Shown here piece after piece: positions 11,201 to 20,900 of a DNA stretch of 64,000 nt (its first letter is position 1; the number at the start of each line of letters is the position of its first letter). Source of the stretch: Lyngbya sp. PCC 8106 (GTDB taxonomy: Bacteria > Cyanobacteriota > Cyanobacteriia > Cyanobacteriales > Microcoleaceae); contig NZ_AAVU01000011.1 in NCBI RefSeq assembly GCF_000169095.1, positions 102,739 through 166,738 of the forward strand. Direction: 5' to 3'. The position numbers and the translations under genes were made by a program. Below the pieces are notes generated by a model. That model was not told the origin of the DNA and ran no database searches. It was given only the letters and a program-made list of their open reading frames with translations.

Positions 11201-14053
11201 CCCGATACACCCGAACAAGAAACTACACGGGAAGTTCCCGGCGTTGGAACCTATAGCGTAGACGACGATGGAGTTGTCACCTTTGAACCCGAACCTGGGT
11301 TTACCGGAGACTCCACCATTAACTACACTGTCAAGGATAACGAAGGTCAACCTTCAGAACCCGCAGCAATTAATGTTACAGTTAATCCGCCTGCAAACGT
11401 ACCCCCAACAACTGTTCCCGATCAAGGAGTTACAACAGCAGGTGAACCCGTTAGCCTGAATGTTCTCGAAAACGATACCGATCCTGTAGGGAATATTGAC
11501 CCGACAACCGTTGATCTCAACCCCGATACACCCGCACAAGAAACTACACGGGAAGTTCCAGGCGTTGGCACTTATAGCGTCGATGATACAGGCGTTGTCA
11601 CCTTTGAACCCGAACCTGGGTTTACCGGAGACTCCACCATTAACTACACCGTAGAGGATGAAGAAGGTCAACCTTCGGAACCCGCAGCCATTAATGTTAC
11701 CGTTAATCCTCCTGCCAACGTTCCCCCGACCGCAACCAACGAAAACGCTAACACTCCCTTTGAAACTGCCGCTACATTCAATCTGGCGGATAATGTTAGT
11801 GATCCAGATGGAAATATTGAATTAAGCAGTATTGACCTCGATCCAAGCACTCCAGAACTTGATCAACAGGTGGTTTTACCCGCAGGAACATTTACGGTCA
11901 ACGATCAAGCTGAAGCTACCTTTGACCCCGTTGATGATTTTAGTGGGACTGTAACCCTTCCCTATACCGTGGCCGATGATTTAGGTGCAACATCTCAACC
12001 TGCGAATCTTTCAGTCACCGTTAGCCCCGATGCCAATGAACCGCCCACAGCCGAGGATGTTCAAGCTTCTTCAATTCTCAACAATAGCAACCCCATTCCT
12101 CTACCTTTGTCTACGGCTAACTTTAGTGATCCTGATGGCATCGTAGAACTGATTAACTTTACCTTACCCGATCCCACACAAGGTATTCTGTTACAAGATG
12201 GTGTTGCGGTAACTAACCCGATTCAGGTTCAACGGTTAACTCCAAATCAACTCGATAACCTCTCCTTCCGTCCGAGTCTGGGGTTTGCGGGGAATGCGTC
12301 TTTTAATTATCGGGTGACAGATGATGATGGGGCGACTTCTAATGCGGCGAATGTAACCGTTCCTATTATTCCGTTTACCGTTCCGAATGTACCTCCCGTA
12401 CAGCCTGAACCTCCGATACAGCCTGAACCTCCGACCGAACCTCCGACAGAACCTTCTGAGAATTTATCCCCAGAAGCCAATAATGAGACAGAAACCATTA
12501 TTAATGATGGGACTCCCTCAGTTATCCCGACCTTATCGGCAACAGACCCCGATGGTAGTATTGATTTCTACACCATCACCGATTTACCCCCTAACGGCAC
12601 ATTATTGATCGACGGTGAAGCCGCTACCTCCGAACAAGTTGAACAGCTTACCCCCGAACAATCCGAACAACTGACCTTTGAACCCGATCCTGATTTTACA
12701 GGGGATGTCAGCTTAACTTATACTGCGACTGATAATGATGGTGCTGTTTCTAATCAAGCCGTTGTACAGATCAATGTAGAAGAAGATCAGTCCATTCCTC
12801 GGGGTGAACCGATAGATGATGGCGGTTGTGATTGTCCTCCTTTACCTGATTTTGGAGCGGTTCCTTTACCGGATCGTCTCGGTTTGACTCCTCAGCTAGC
12901 GTCGGAGTCGAATATTATTCGCGGTACTGAGCAGAGTGATACCTTACCCGGAACCCCCACCAGTGATGTTGTACTCACCTTTGGGGGAGATGATATGGTC
13001 GCAGCCTTTAACGGCAGTGATACCGTTTTTGGCGGTGTTGATAATGATCTCTACTTTGGCGATGATGGTAACGATTATCTCCTGGGATCAGACGGTAGGG
13101 ACACAATCATCAGCAGTAACGGCGTTGGAGATTTAGCCGCAGCAGCTAACTCGGAGAACAATGATTCTGTCTATGGTCATCAAAGCAATGATTTACTGCA
13201 AGGTGGCCCCGGTTCGGACATGATGTTTGGCGGTAAGCAAGATGACTTTACCTATGGCGGTAAAAATTCTGATCTGGTTTGGGGTGACTTGGGAACTGAC
13301 ACCCTCTACGGTGACTTAGGCAATGACACGATGATTGGTGATACCGCAGATGAAAACAATATCGAGGCTGAACGGGGTTTGCCTGGGATGATTGATTTCA
13401 TGTGGGGCGGCGCTGGTGATGACTTGATGAATGGCGGTCGTAGTAATGATACTCTCAGTGGTGGAGTCGGTAATGATACTGTTCGAGGCGGGAAAGAAGA
13501 TGATCTCGTCTACGGTGAAGCCGGAGATGACGAGATGTACGGCGATTTGGGTAATGACCAACTCTGCGGTAATGAGGGTAACGATACTGTCTATGGTGAT
13601 ATTAACGACAATGACACCCCGAGTGATATTCCCGGACGAGATACTCTCTGTGGCGGTATCGGTAATGATATCCTGTTTGGAAATGAAGACCAAGATCGTC
13701 TCTGTGGGGGAGAAGATAGTGATACTCTTTATGGGGGTTTAGGTGAAGATATCTTAGCCGGTGAACAGGGAGATGACTGGTTATTTGGCGATCAAGGCAA
13801 TGACCTGATTTCTGGGGGAAGTGGTGTTGATCGCTTTATTCTGTTCTCCGGTAGCGGTACAGATACTATTCAAGATTTCCAACTGGGTACTGATTTAATT
13901 GCTTTGGGTGGAGGCTTAACTTTTGAACAGTTAACTCTGTCTCAAAGTGGAACCTCAACTGTTGTGAGTTTAGAGGGTCAACAGTTGGCAATTTTAAATG
14001 ATGTATCAGTGAGTGCGTTAACAGAAGATAACTTTACCGCTTTTGTTGGCTAA
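8270..14053 (+). CDS. Giant DUF4347 / Calx-beta / cadherin-like / RTX surface protein 1
   Basis: This 1927-aa protein is the first of four tandem paralogs. DUF4347-type domain at about 35-195 keeps ISHGSPGCLQLG and LYGCNVAAGDAG. An unnamed domain shared by all four spans about 200-515 (TDNIFAN, NNIERVDYIS, GFLILERGGND). A Calx-beta module follows (about 515-627), then four repeated cadherin-like modules (each with an NDTD and NPDTPxQETTR signature) and two more divergent ones. After a Pro-rich linker of repeated QPEPP/TEPP near 1375, a last cadherin-like module leads to GGCDCPPLP near 1512. RTX repeats (GGxGNDx) fill about 1545-1845. The C-terminal block has GSGTDTIQDFQLGTD. No N-terminal signal peptide is seen, as expected for type I export. 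Calcium binding and surface location are inferred from the repeats. Start is an ATGATGATG run at 8270; no clear ribosome binding site is close. Confidence 0.9.
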   Translation: MMMFSTPTHTQTFPSTTNSQNVMKKPELSQTSIKMTQLVIIDTQVEDVEKLLKGVIPSTTIILLDSTKDGVQQITQTLQKYTNLSEVHLISHGSPGCLQLGNTQLSLDTLNLYANSLQSWSVDTLMLYGCNVAAGDAGIEFIDKLHQFTGAKIAASANKTGYSGLGGDWNLEVKTDKFEVSSPLTLEVRENYRFAFPIPIENLTVERRLPNDDEGDISYIAPDIRTTVPEGTEIEYNFQEGDGNLLEVTSFTSGQDQFLAGDVLNDFELRRTDNENVQGRRQLLWFERESQTSEELNLRSPFPRTFTEDPDDSLMEVALFDDIINLGTDNIFANTSILDDQNINNIERVDYISTDGLQAPQENLNEVGFLILERGGNDAFKISPILDVNAQGLPTEFGDLIEIGADEWGVDESITLDTSVLRSDNYPEEQLQRRINVDGQNIGGIYISFEDLGIEASEQFNGYALFAPDVDETTNLVDFESFPTNTPELPDVGAGGGLDLIAGGVVYGRIFININDVTVTEGEQAQFTVSIPSPLDTPLTVNYSTSDTDLNPNEPNQPTATAGEDYTPITEGSFTIPAGETEVTVNVETLADNEIEENEQFRVMLSDPSRGFIIDREGIGTIIDNTEDTPPVTEPDTTDTPADTNVSLNILDNDTDAVGNIDPTTVDLNPNTPEQETTRTIPGQGTYTVDDTGVVTFDPEAEFSETSTINYTVQDNAGQPSEPTEISVIVEPPANLAPNAVNDSDTTAFETPVTLNVLENDTDPEGDSLTIVDIQQNTPNGGTVRIENGQLVYTPADGFSGEDEFTYTVSDGEDSDRATVSVTVEPSTNVPPTTVPDQGVTTEGEPVSLNVLENDTDSEGNIDPTTVDLNPDTPEQETTREIPGVGTYSVDDNGVVTFEPVPGFTGDSTINYTVEDEEGQPSEPAAINVTVNPPANVPPTTVPDQGVTTAGEPVSLNVLENDTDSEGNIDPTTVDLNPDTPEQETTREVPGVGTYSVDDDGVVTFEPEPGFTGDSTINYTVKDNEGQPSEPAAINVTVNPPANVPPTTVPDQGVTTAGEPVSLNVLENDTDPVGNIDPTTVDLNPDTPAQETTREVPGVGTYSVDDTGVVTFEPEPGFTGDSTINYTVEDEEGQPSEPAAINVTVNPPANVPPTATNENANTPFETAATFNLADNVSDPDGNIELSSIDLDPSTPELDQQVVLPAGTFTVNDQAEATFDPVDDFSGTVTLPYTVADDLGATSQPANLSVTVSPDANEPPTAEDVQASSILNNSNPIPLPLSTANFSDPDGIVELINFTLPDPTQGILLQDGVAVTNPIQVQRLTPNQLDNLSFRPSLGFAGNASFNYRVTDDDGATSNAANVTVPIIPFTVPNVPPVQPEPPIQPEPPTEPPTEPSENLSPEANNETETIINDGTPSVIPTLSATDPDGSIDFYTITDLPPNGTLLIDGEAATSEQVEQLTPEQSEQLTFEPDPDFTGDVSLTYTATDNDGAVSNQAVVQINVEEDQSIPRGEPIDDGGCDCPPLPDFGAVPLPDRLGLTPQLASESNIIRGTEQSDTLPGTPTSDVVLTFGGDDMVAAFNGSDTVFGGVDNDLYFGDDGNDYLLGSDGRDTIISSNGVGDLAAAANSENNDSVYGHQSNDLLQGGPGSDMMFGGKQDDFTYGGKNSDLVWGDLGTDTLYGDLGNDTMIGDTADENNIEAERGLPGMIDFMWGGAGDDLMNGGRSNDTLSGGVGNDTVRGGKEDDLVYGEAGDDEMYGDLGNDQLCGNEGNDTVYGDINDNDTPSDIPGRDTLCGGIGNDILFGNEDQDRLCGGEDSDTLYGGLGEDILAGEQGDDWLFGDQGNDLISGGSGVDRFILFSGSGTDTIQDFQLGTDLIALGGGLTFEQLTLSQSGTSTVVSLEGQQLAILNDVSVSALTEDNFTAFVG

Positions 14054-14068
14054 CTGACTCAACTCTCC

Positions 14069-14115
14069 GCGATCGCTCACGTTGGTTATCATAACTAATT
14101 CCCTATAGCGATCGC
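14069..14115 (+). terminator. HIP1-pair stem after giant gene 1
   Basis: Two HIP1 octamers, GCGATCGC at 14069-14076 and 14108-14115, can pair over 9 bp across a 29-nt loop. TGTTTC follows. The loop motif ACGTTGGTTA is shared with the equivalent sites after giant genes 3 and 4. The T-run is short, so the terminator role is inferred. Confidence 0.55.
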
Positions 14116-14324
14116 TGTTTCTATCACATTTAAAATTTTTTAAAAGTGTTCTTCAAATGTAATCTAAAACTCTAGCAACAAAACCAACACTCTAACAATA
14201 TGTTGCGAATGGTCATCGATTAAAGGCCAGTAAAGGTATGATGGCTTTATCAAGTCTATTATATAGTTCTTTATACTGAAAAATTTAACCCGAATCATAC
14301 AGGAAACCGTACATAAAAGTGTAA

Positions 14325-14431
14325 TTTTGTCAAGAGATAATATGACAGTTTATTAACTGCCATACGAAAAAACACGGATAATATTAAAGAACGGTTATAC
14401 CTGTAAGTGTTATCACTGAGATCGCCAGTGA
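14325..14431 (+). promoter_or_regulatory. Distal conserved element, giant gene 2 leader
   Basis: TTTTGTCAA at 14325, dyad ATGACAGTT-TATT-AACTGCCAT at 14342-14363 and second dyad TCACTG-n7-CAGTGA at 14413-14431. Spacing between first motif and first dyad is 17 nt, as in all four copies. The second dyad is perfect and differs from that of gene 4 (TTACTG-n7-CAGTAA) by a paired change. It lies about 674 nt before the start codon. Confidence 0.7.
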
Positions 14432-14936
14432 ATTAGATACAAAGCCAGGTTGCAGTTATGGGGGAATTGTAAAAATGAGCAAGTTAATCTGTCCAGTTTG
14501 CAGTTGTTTTTCAGTTCACCCAAAGTCAAAACTGTATAAGCTGGTTGCCAGTCTTCTGGTCAAAAAAAAGTTAGAGGTTTAAGCTGATTCTTGTCACAAA
14601 CCCTCAAAATTTTAAAATTTAAGAACTTGCTCTCAATTGTTGAGTCTAGAGGTTTGTTTTAGATTAATGTACATCTAGATAGATGAGTAACTCTATAAAC
14701 ATTCCTTAATCCCTTAAGTTGATTCTCTTCTAGGAACATAAAACTTAAAGAAAGTTAGCGACTCACACCAAAATTTATATTTACAAGTGCCTTTCTCTAT
14801 CCTAAACTCCCTCAAAATCCATCTGATTTTACGGAATGTTAAAACTGAGCAGCAAAAGCTGATTGCTCTGTAAATTAGGCATATCCAAAGACAACTCAGG
14901 CTCAGTCGATGAGAAAATAATTCACATAAAAAGATG

Positions 14937-14961
14937 TTCCTCTGAAACTTTTCTAGAGGAA
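14937..14961 (+). promoter_or_regulatory. Proximal hairpin before giant gene 2
   Basis: TTCCTCT (14937-14943) pairs with AGAGGAA (14955-14961) around GAAACTTTTCT. It ends 37 nt before the ATG, the same distance as in gene 4. The stem differs from genes 1 and 4 while remaining fully paired. Confidence 0.7.
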
Positions 14962-14998
14962 TATCAGTCTTAAACGTAGTTTTTCCAAATTAAGTACA

Positions 14999-17900
14999 AT
15001 GACATTTTCTAAATCAGGCACTACTTCAACTTCCTACTCTACAATTTCTTCTAACATTTTCCAGAAGAAACCGGAATCTTTTCAAAACTCTCCTGAAGTT
15101 TATTCTTCGGTTTCAGTTTGCGCCAGAAAAATAGACATTCTTGTTGTCGTTGATGCTCAAGTCGAAGATACAGAAAAGCTACTGAAAGGCGTTATCTCTG
15201 GTGCTGAGGTGATTCTCCTCGACTCTACAAAAGATGGAGTCAAACAGATCACTCATGCTCTCCGAGAATATACGGAGATCTCTGAACTTCAGATCATTTC
15301 TCACGGAACTCAGGGGTGCTTACAACTCGGAAATACCCAACTAAGCCTTGATACCCTTGACCTCTACGCCAACGAACTGCAAAACTGGTCAGTAGACACC
15401 TTAATACTCTACGGTTGTAACGTCGCCGCAGGCGATGCAGGTGTTGAATTTATTGAAAAACTCCATCAATTCACCGGGGCGAAAATAGCCGCTTCACTCA
15501 ACAAAACTGGTAACGCAGCGTTAGGGGGAGACTGGAACCTAGACGTCAAAACCGATGAATTTGATGTAACCTTAGCTCTAAGCCCAGAAGCGATCGCCAA
15601 CTATCGCCATACCTTACCCCTTCCGATTCAAAATCTTGTCACCGAAGCCCAAGACGCTGAGGAAAGCGATACTGAGGCTTCAGGAATCATCTATAATTTT
15701 GGGCAAGGTAGCAACTTACAAGTACAAAGCTTTGAAGACGAGGAAGATAGTCGATATCTATCTGCGGGTGTACTCAACAACTTTAAACTGAGACGGGTAG
15801 ATAATCCCGAAGGAGTTCAGGGTTTAAGACAAATTGTTTGGTATCAAGAAGACGAGTCATCGGCAACCGATCCAGATAGTACCACGATTAATTTGATCCC
15901 CGAACAGGCTCAAAGCGATGATGGGCGGACACCGATGCAAACCGCTTTGTTTAGTGAATTTATTAACCGAGGTACGGATAATATTTTCGCCAACGTAGAT
16001 AACCCCGATGGGAATATCAACAATATAGAGCGGGTTGACTACATTTCCACAGATGGTTTATCCCTTCCTCAAGACAGCGAAGATCTTGATGGTATTGGTT
16101 TTCTGATCCTCGAACGGGGAGGTAACGATCCGTTCAAAATAGCAGCCATTACTGCTGTTGACGATCAAGGGAATCCGACTGCATATGGGGATTTGCTCTC
16201 TTTTGCCAATCCGGCTGATCCCAATGACGTTGATTGGGGTCTATCCGACACCGAATTCAGAGTAAGAGTTCTGCGCCAAGAAGAAGGTGATGGCGACATT
16301 TCCAATACCAGAGTTCCCCAACAGATAAACTCGGACCCTCAAAACATCGCGGGTATTTTCGTTAGCTACGAAGATTTGTTGGCTGGAAATCCTGATCTTC
16401 AAGATAGCCAATTCTTTGGGTATTCTCTGTTTCCGCCGGATATTGACGGAACAAACGACTTAGTTGAACTGAGTGACTTTCCTCCGGACACTTCCGATCG
16501 AGAAGGCCCGGAGAATGAGCGAGGGGGTTTGGACTTGGTTGGAGGCGGTGTCGTTTATCGACGCGAAGATATTAACTTTCCTCCCGAAGCCGGAGATGAT
16601 ACGGCAATAACAGATCCCGATACACCCGTTGAGATTTCGGTTTTAGAAAACGATCGCGACGATCGCGACGACGTTCCCGGTCAGCCAGTTGAAGATCCAA
16701 TCAGTATTGTTGGCATCACGACTCCTCCTGCTAACGGTATTGCCACCGTCGATGATCGCGGAACACCCGATGACCCGACGGATGATGTCATCGTTTATAC
16801 GCCCAACTTTGGGTTTAATGGTGCTGAGGATAGCTTTGTTTATCAGATTACCGATGGCGAAGATACAACAACAGCAACCGTTACCGTTACCGTTACCAGC
16901 ACGATTGTTGGCGGAACCGTTTTCACCGATACCGACGGCGATGATAACCTTGACCCCAATGAACCAAGATTGGGGAATATCACGGTCAACTTAGTTGACG
17001 ATCAGGGGAATCCCGTTGGCACTCCGGCCGAAACCAGTGCCGATGGTGTCTACCAGTTTGAGGGTTTTGCTCCGGGAGAATACACCGTTGAGGTGGATAC
17101 CACAGATGAAGATCTTCCCACAGGTGTCACACTCGGAACAGATAGTGTTCCCGTCACCGTTGCAGCGAATCAACCTGTAACTGAGGTTAACTTTGGGTTT
17201 GACCCCGCCCCAGTTAATCAACCGCCAATTGCACAAAATGTTGAGAGTTCATCGATTCCCAACAATAGCAATTCAATTGCTTTACCATTGTCTACAGACA
17301 ACTTTAGCGATCCCGATGGCATTGTAGAAACCATCCGCTTGACCTTACCCAATCCTGCACAAGGAGTTCTATTATTTGATGGTGTAGAGGTTAGTGATCC
17401 AACTCAAGTTCAACTGTTAACTCCCAATCAACTTGATAATCTCAGCTTCCGTCCCAATCCCACTTATCAGGGAGATGCTTCCTTTACCTATCAAGTCACC
17501 GACGATGATGGTGCCGTCTCGGATATCGCTAACATCACTATTCCAGTCGCAGCAGCAGGAGGAGGAACCCCCTCGAATAGTACCGTCAGTGGAACTGTAT
17601 TTACCGACAACGACAACAACAACACCCTCAGTCCAGACGAACCCGGAATCGAAAATATTACGGTTAACTTAGTCAATACAAATGGGACGGTTGTTGATAG
17701 CGTTGACACAAATGCAGATGGTGTCTACCAGTTTGAAAGTGTTGCATCTGGCGATTATACTGTTGAGATTGATACAACAGACACCGATATACCCGCAGAT
17801 TTTACACTAGGAACACTCAATAACGTTAGCGTTCCTGTTGACGCCAATCAATCTGTAACTGATGTTAACTTTGGGTTTGACTCCCCACCCATTCCAATAC

Positions 17901-20900
17901 CGACAACCACAGTTAGTGGAACCGTCTTTACCGACACCGACAACAACAACACCCTCGGTCCAGACGAACCCGGAATCGAAAATATTACGGTTAACTTAGT
18001 CAATACAAATGGGAATATCCTGGCTAGTGTTCCGACAAATGCAGATGGGGGTTATCAGTTTGAGGGAGTTGCACCCGGAAATTATACCGTGGTTGTTGAT
18101 ACCACAGACACTGATCTTCCCACAGATGTCACACTGGGAACATCAAGCGATGTTGAAATTAATGTTGAAGCGAATCAACCCTTTGACGGAGTTAATTTTG
18201 GGTTTGACTCCACTCCTACCCCAGTTAATCAACCGCCAATTGCACAAAATGTTGAGAGTTCATCGATTCCCAACAATAGCAATTCAATTGCTTTACCATT
18301 GTCTACAGACAACTTTAGCGATCCCGATGGCATTGTAGAAACCATCCGCTTGACCTTACCCAATCCTGCACAAGGAGTTCTATTATTTGATGGTGTAGAG
18401 GTCACTGATCCGAGTCAAGTTCAACAGTTAACTCCAAATCAACTCGATAATCTCAGCTTCCGACCCAATCCCACCTATGAGGGAAATGCTTCCCTTACCT
18501 ATCAAGTAACAGACAATGATGGTGCCACTTCTGATCTAGCCAGCATCACCATTCCAGTCGCAGCAGCAGCAGGAGGAGGAACCCCCTCCAATAGCACAGT
18601 TAGTGGAACCGTCTTTACTGATAACGACAACAACGACACCCTTGATCCGAGTGAACCCGGAATCGAAGATATTACGGTTAATTTAGTTGATCAAAATGGG
18701 ACTGTTGTTGATACTGCTGAAACCAGTGTAGATGGAGTCTACCAGTTTGAAAGTGTTGCATCTGGCGATTATACTGTTGAGATTGATACAACAGACACCG
18801 ATATACCCGCAGATTTTACACTAGGAACACCCAATAACGTTCCCGTTACCGTTGTCGCCAATCAATCTGTACCTGATCAGAATTTTGGGTTTGATTCGAC
18901 TTCTTCTAATACAAACGTTCCCCCGACCGCAACCAACCAAAACGTTAATACGACCTTTGAAACAACCGCCTCATTCGATCTAACTGATAATGTCAGTGAT
19001 CCCGATGGAACAGTTGACCTGACGACCATTGACCTCGATCCCACAACTCCAGAAATTGATCAGCAGGTTACTCTACCTCAGGGAACATTCACCGTCAATA
19101 ATCAAGGTCAAGTCACCTTCGCACCTGCGGGTAATTTTAGCGGTACTGTAACTGTTCCTTATACCATTCAGGATAACTTAGGCGCGACTTCCGAACTGGC
19201 TGATATTTCAGTCACTGTGTCCCCAGACTCCAACCAACCGCCCAGCGCTGAAGATGTTGAGAGTTCATCCATTCTCAACAATAGTAACCCCATTCCTCTA
19301 CCTGTGTCTACGGCTAACTTCAGTGACTCTGATGGCACCGTAGAACTGATTAACTTTACCTTACCCGATCCCGCCCAAGGTATCCTGTTACTCGATGGTG
19401 TTGCGGTGACTAACCCGATTCAGGTTCAACGGTTAACTCCAAATCAACTCGATAACCTGACCTTTCAGCCCGGTAGTGGGTTTTCGGGTAATGCGTCTTT
19501 TAGTTATACGGTGACAGATGATGATGGGGCAAACTCTAATATTGCCAATATTACTGTTCCTGTAATCGCTGTTTCTGTTCCCACTAATCCGGGTGGTGGC
19601 AACGGTGGCCCCTCCGGGCCTCCTGTGAATTTACCGCCAGAAGCTGAGAATGAAACGGCGAATATTCCCAATGACGGGACTCGTTTTCCAATTCCGCCGT
19701 TAAGGGCGACAGACCTCGATGGTAGTATTAACTTCTACACCATCACCCAATTACCCCCTAATGGAACATTATTGATCAATGGCGAAGAAGTCACGAACTT
19801 AGATCAAGTTCAACAGCTTACCCCAGAACAAGCTGGACAACTTACGTTTGAACCTGACCCCAACTTAACCAGTGATGTCAGCTTTACTTACACCGCTACC
19901 GACAATGAAGGTACTGTTTCTAACGTCGCGACTGTCAGCCTCGTTGTTGATGATGACAGTTCCATTCCTCGGGGTGAACCCATTGATGATGGCGGTTGTA
20001 ATTGTCCTCCCCTCCCTGAGTTTGGTGTAATTCCCCTACCTGAACCGTCTGGCTTAATTCCAACTGCGTTTAATGCCTTTGGTAGTATTGATGGCACCCC
20101 GCAAAGTGATACCATCTCAGGTTCACTTGGTAGTGATATGGTCTTTGCGTTTGGCGGAGATGATCACATTGAAGCTTCAGAAGGTCCGGATACCGTTTTT
20201 GGGGGTGATGGTAATGACCTCAGTTTTGGAGAAGAAGGTAATGATTCTCTATTGGGAGATCGCGGAAGTGATACTCTCATCGGGAGTAATGGCAGTCAAG
20301 ACATCGCCGCCACCGCCACCATAGATGAAAACGATTTTATCTATGGTCACGCCAGCAATGATTTAATGCAAGGTGGCCCTGGTGCTGACATGATGTATAG
20401 CGGTAAGCAAGATGACTTCGCCTATGGCGGTCAAAATGATGATATGGTTTGGGGTGACTTGGGAAGTGATACCCTCTACGGCGATCAAGGCAATGACACC
20501 ATGATTGGTGATACCGCAGATGAAAACGAGGTCGAAGCTGAACGGGGTCTGAGTGGGATGATTGATTTCATGTGGGGCGGCGCTGGCGATGACTTGATGA
20601 ATGGGGGTCGCAGTAATGATACCCTCAGTGGTGGTGTTGGAAATGATACCGTTCGTGGGGGTAAGGAAGATGATCTCGTTTATGGTGAAGCCGGAGATGA
20701 CCTAATGTACGGAGATTTGGGTAATGACCTACTCTGTGGTAATGAGGGTAACGATACGATCTATGGTGATATTAACGACAACGAAACGATTAGTACACTT
20801 CCCGGACGAGATACTCTCTGTGGCGGTAGCGGTAATGATATCCTGTTTGGAAATGAAGACCAAGATCGTCTCTGTGGTGGCGAAGATAGTGATACTCTTT

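Larger units (their letters stand above)
14054..14998. other. Leader region of giant gene 2
   Basis: The 945 nt between giant genes 1 and 2 hold the HIP1 stem, the distal element (14325-14431) and the proximal hairpin (14937-14961). A 35-codon frame with a CPVCSC motif starts at 14475 (MSKLICPVCSCF) behind GGGGAATTGTAAAA. The matching place in gene 4's leader has a similar GGGGA...AAATG but only a 14-codon frame, so a conserved leader peptide is not supported. Confidence 0.55.

Noticed and set aside
9964..13742. Many antisense or shifted open frames within the giant genes, up to 130 codons
   Set aside because: Repetitive, stop-poor coding DNA gives long frames on all strands. Their sequences are translations of the repeats with no ribosome binding sites.
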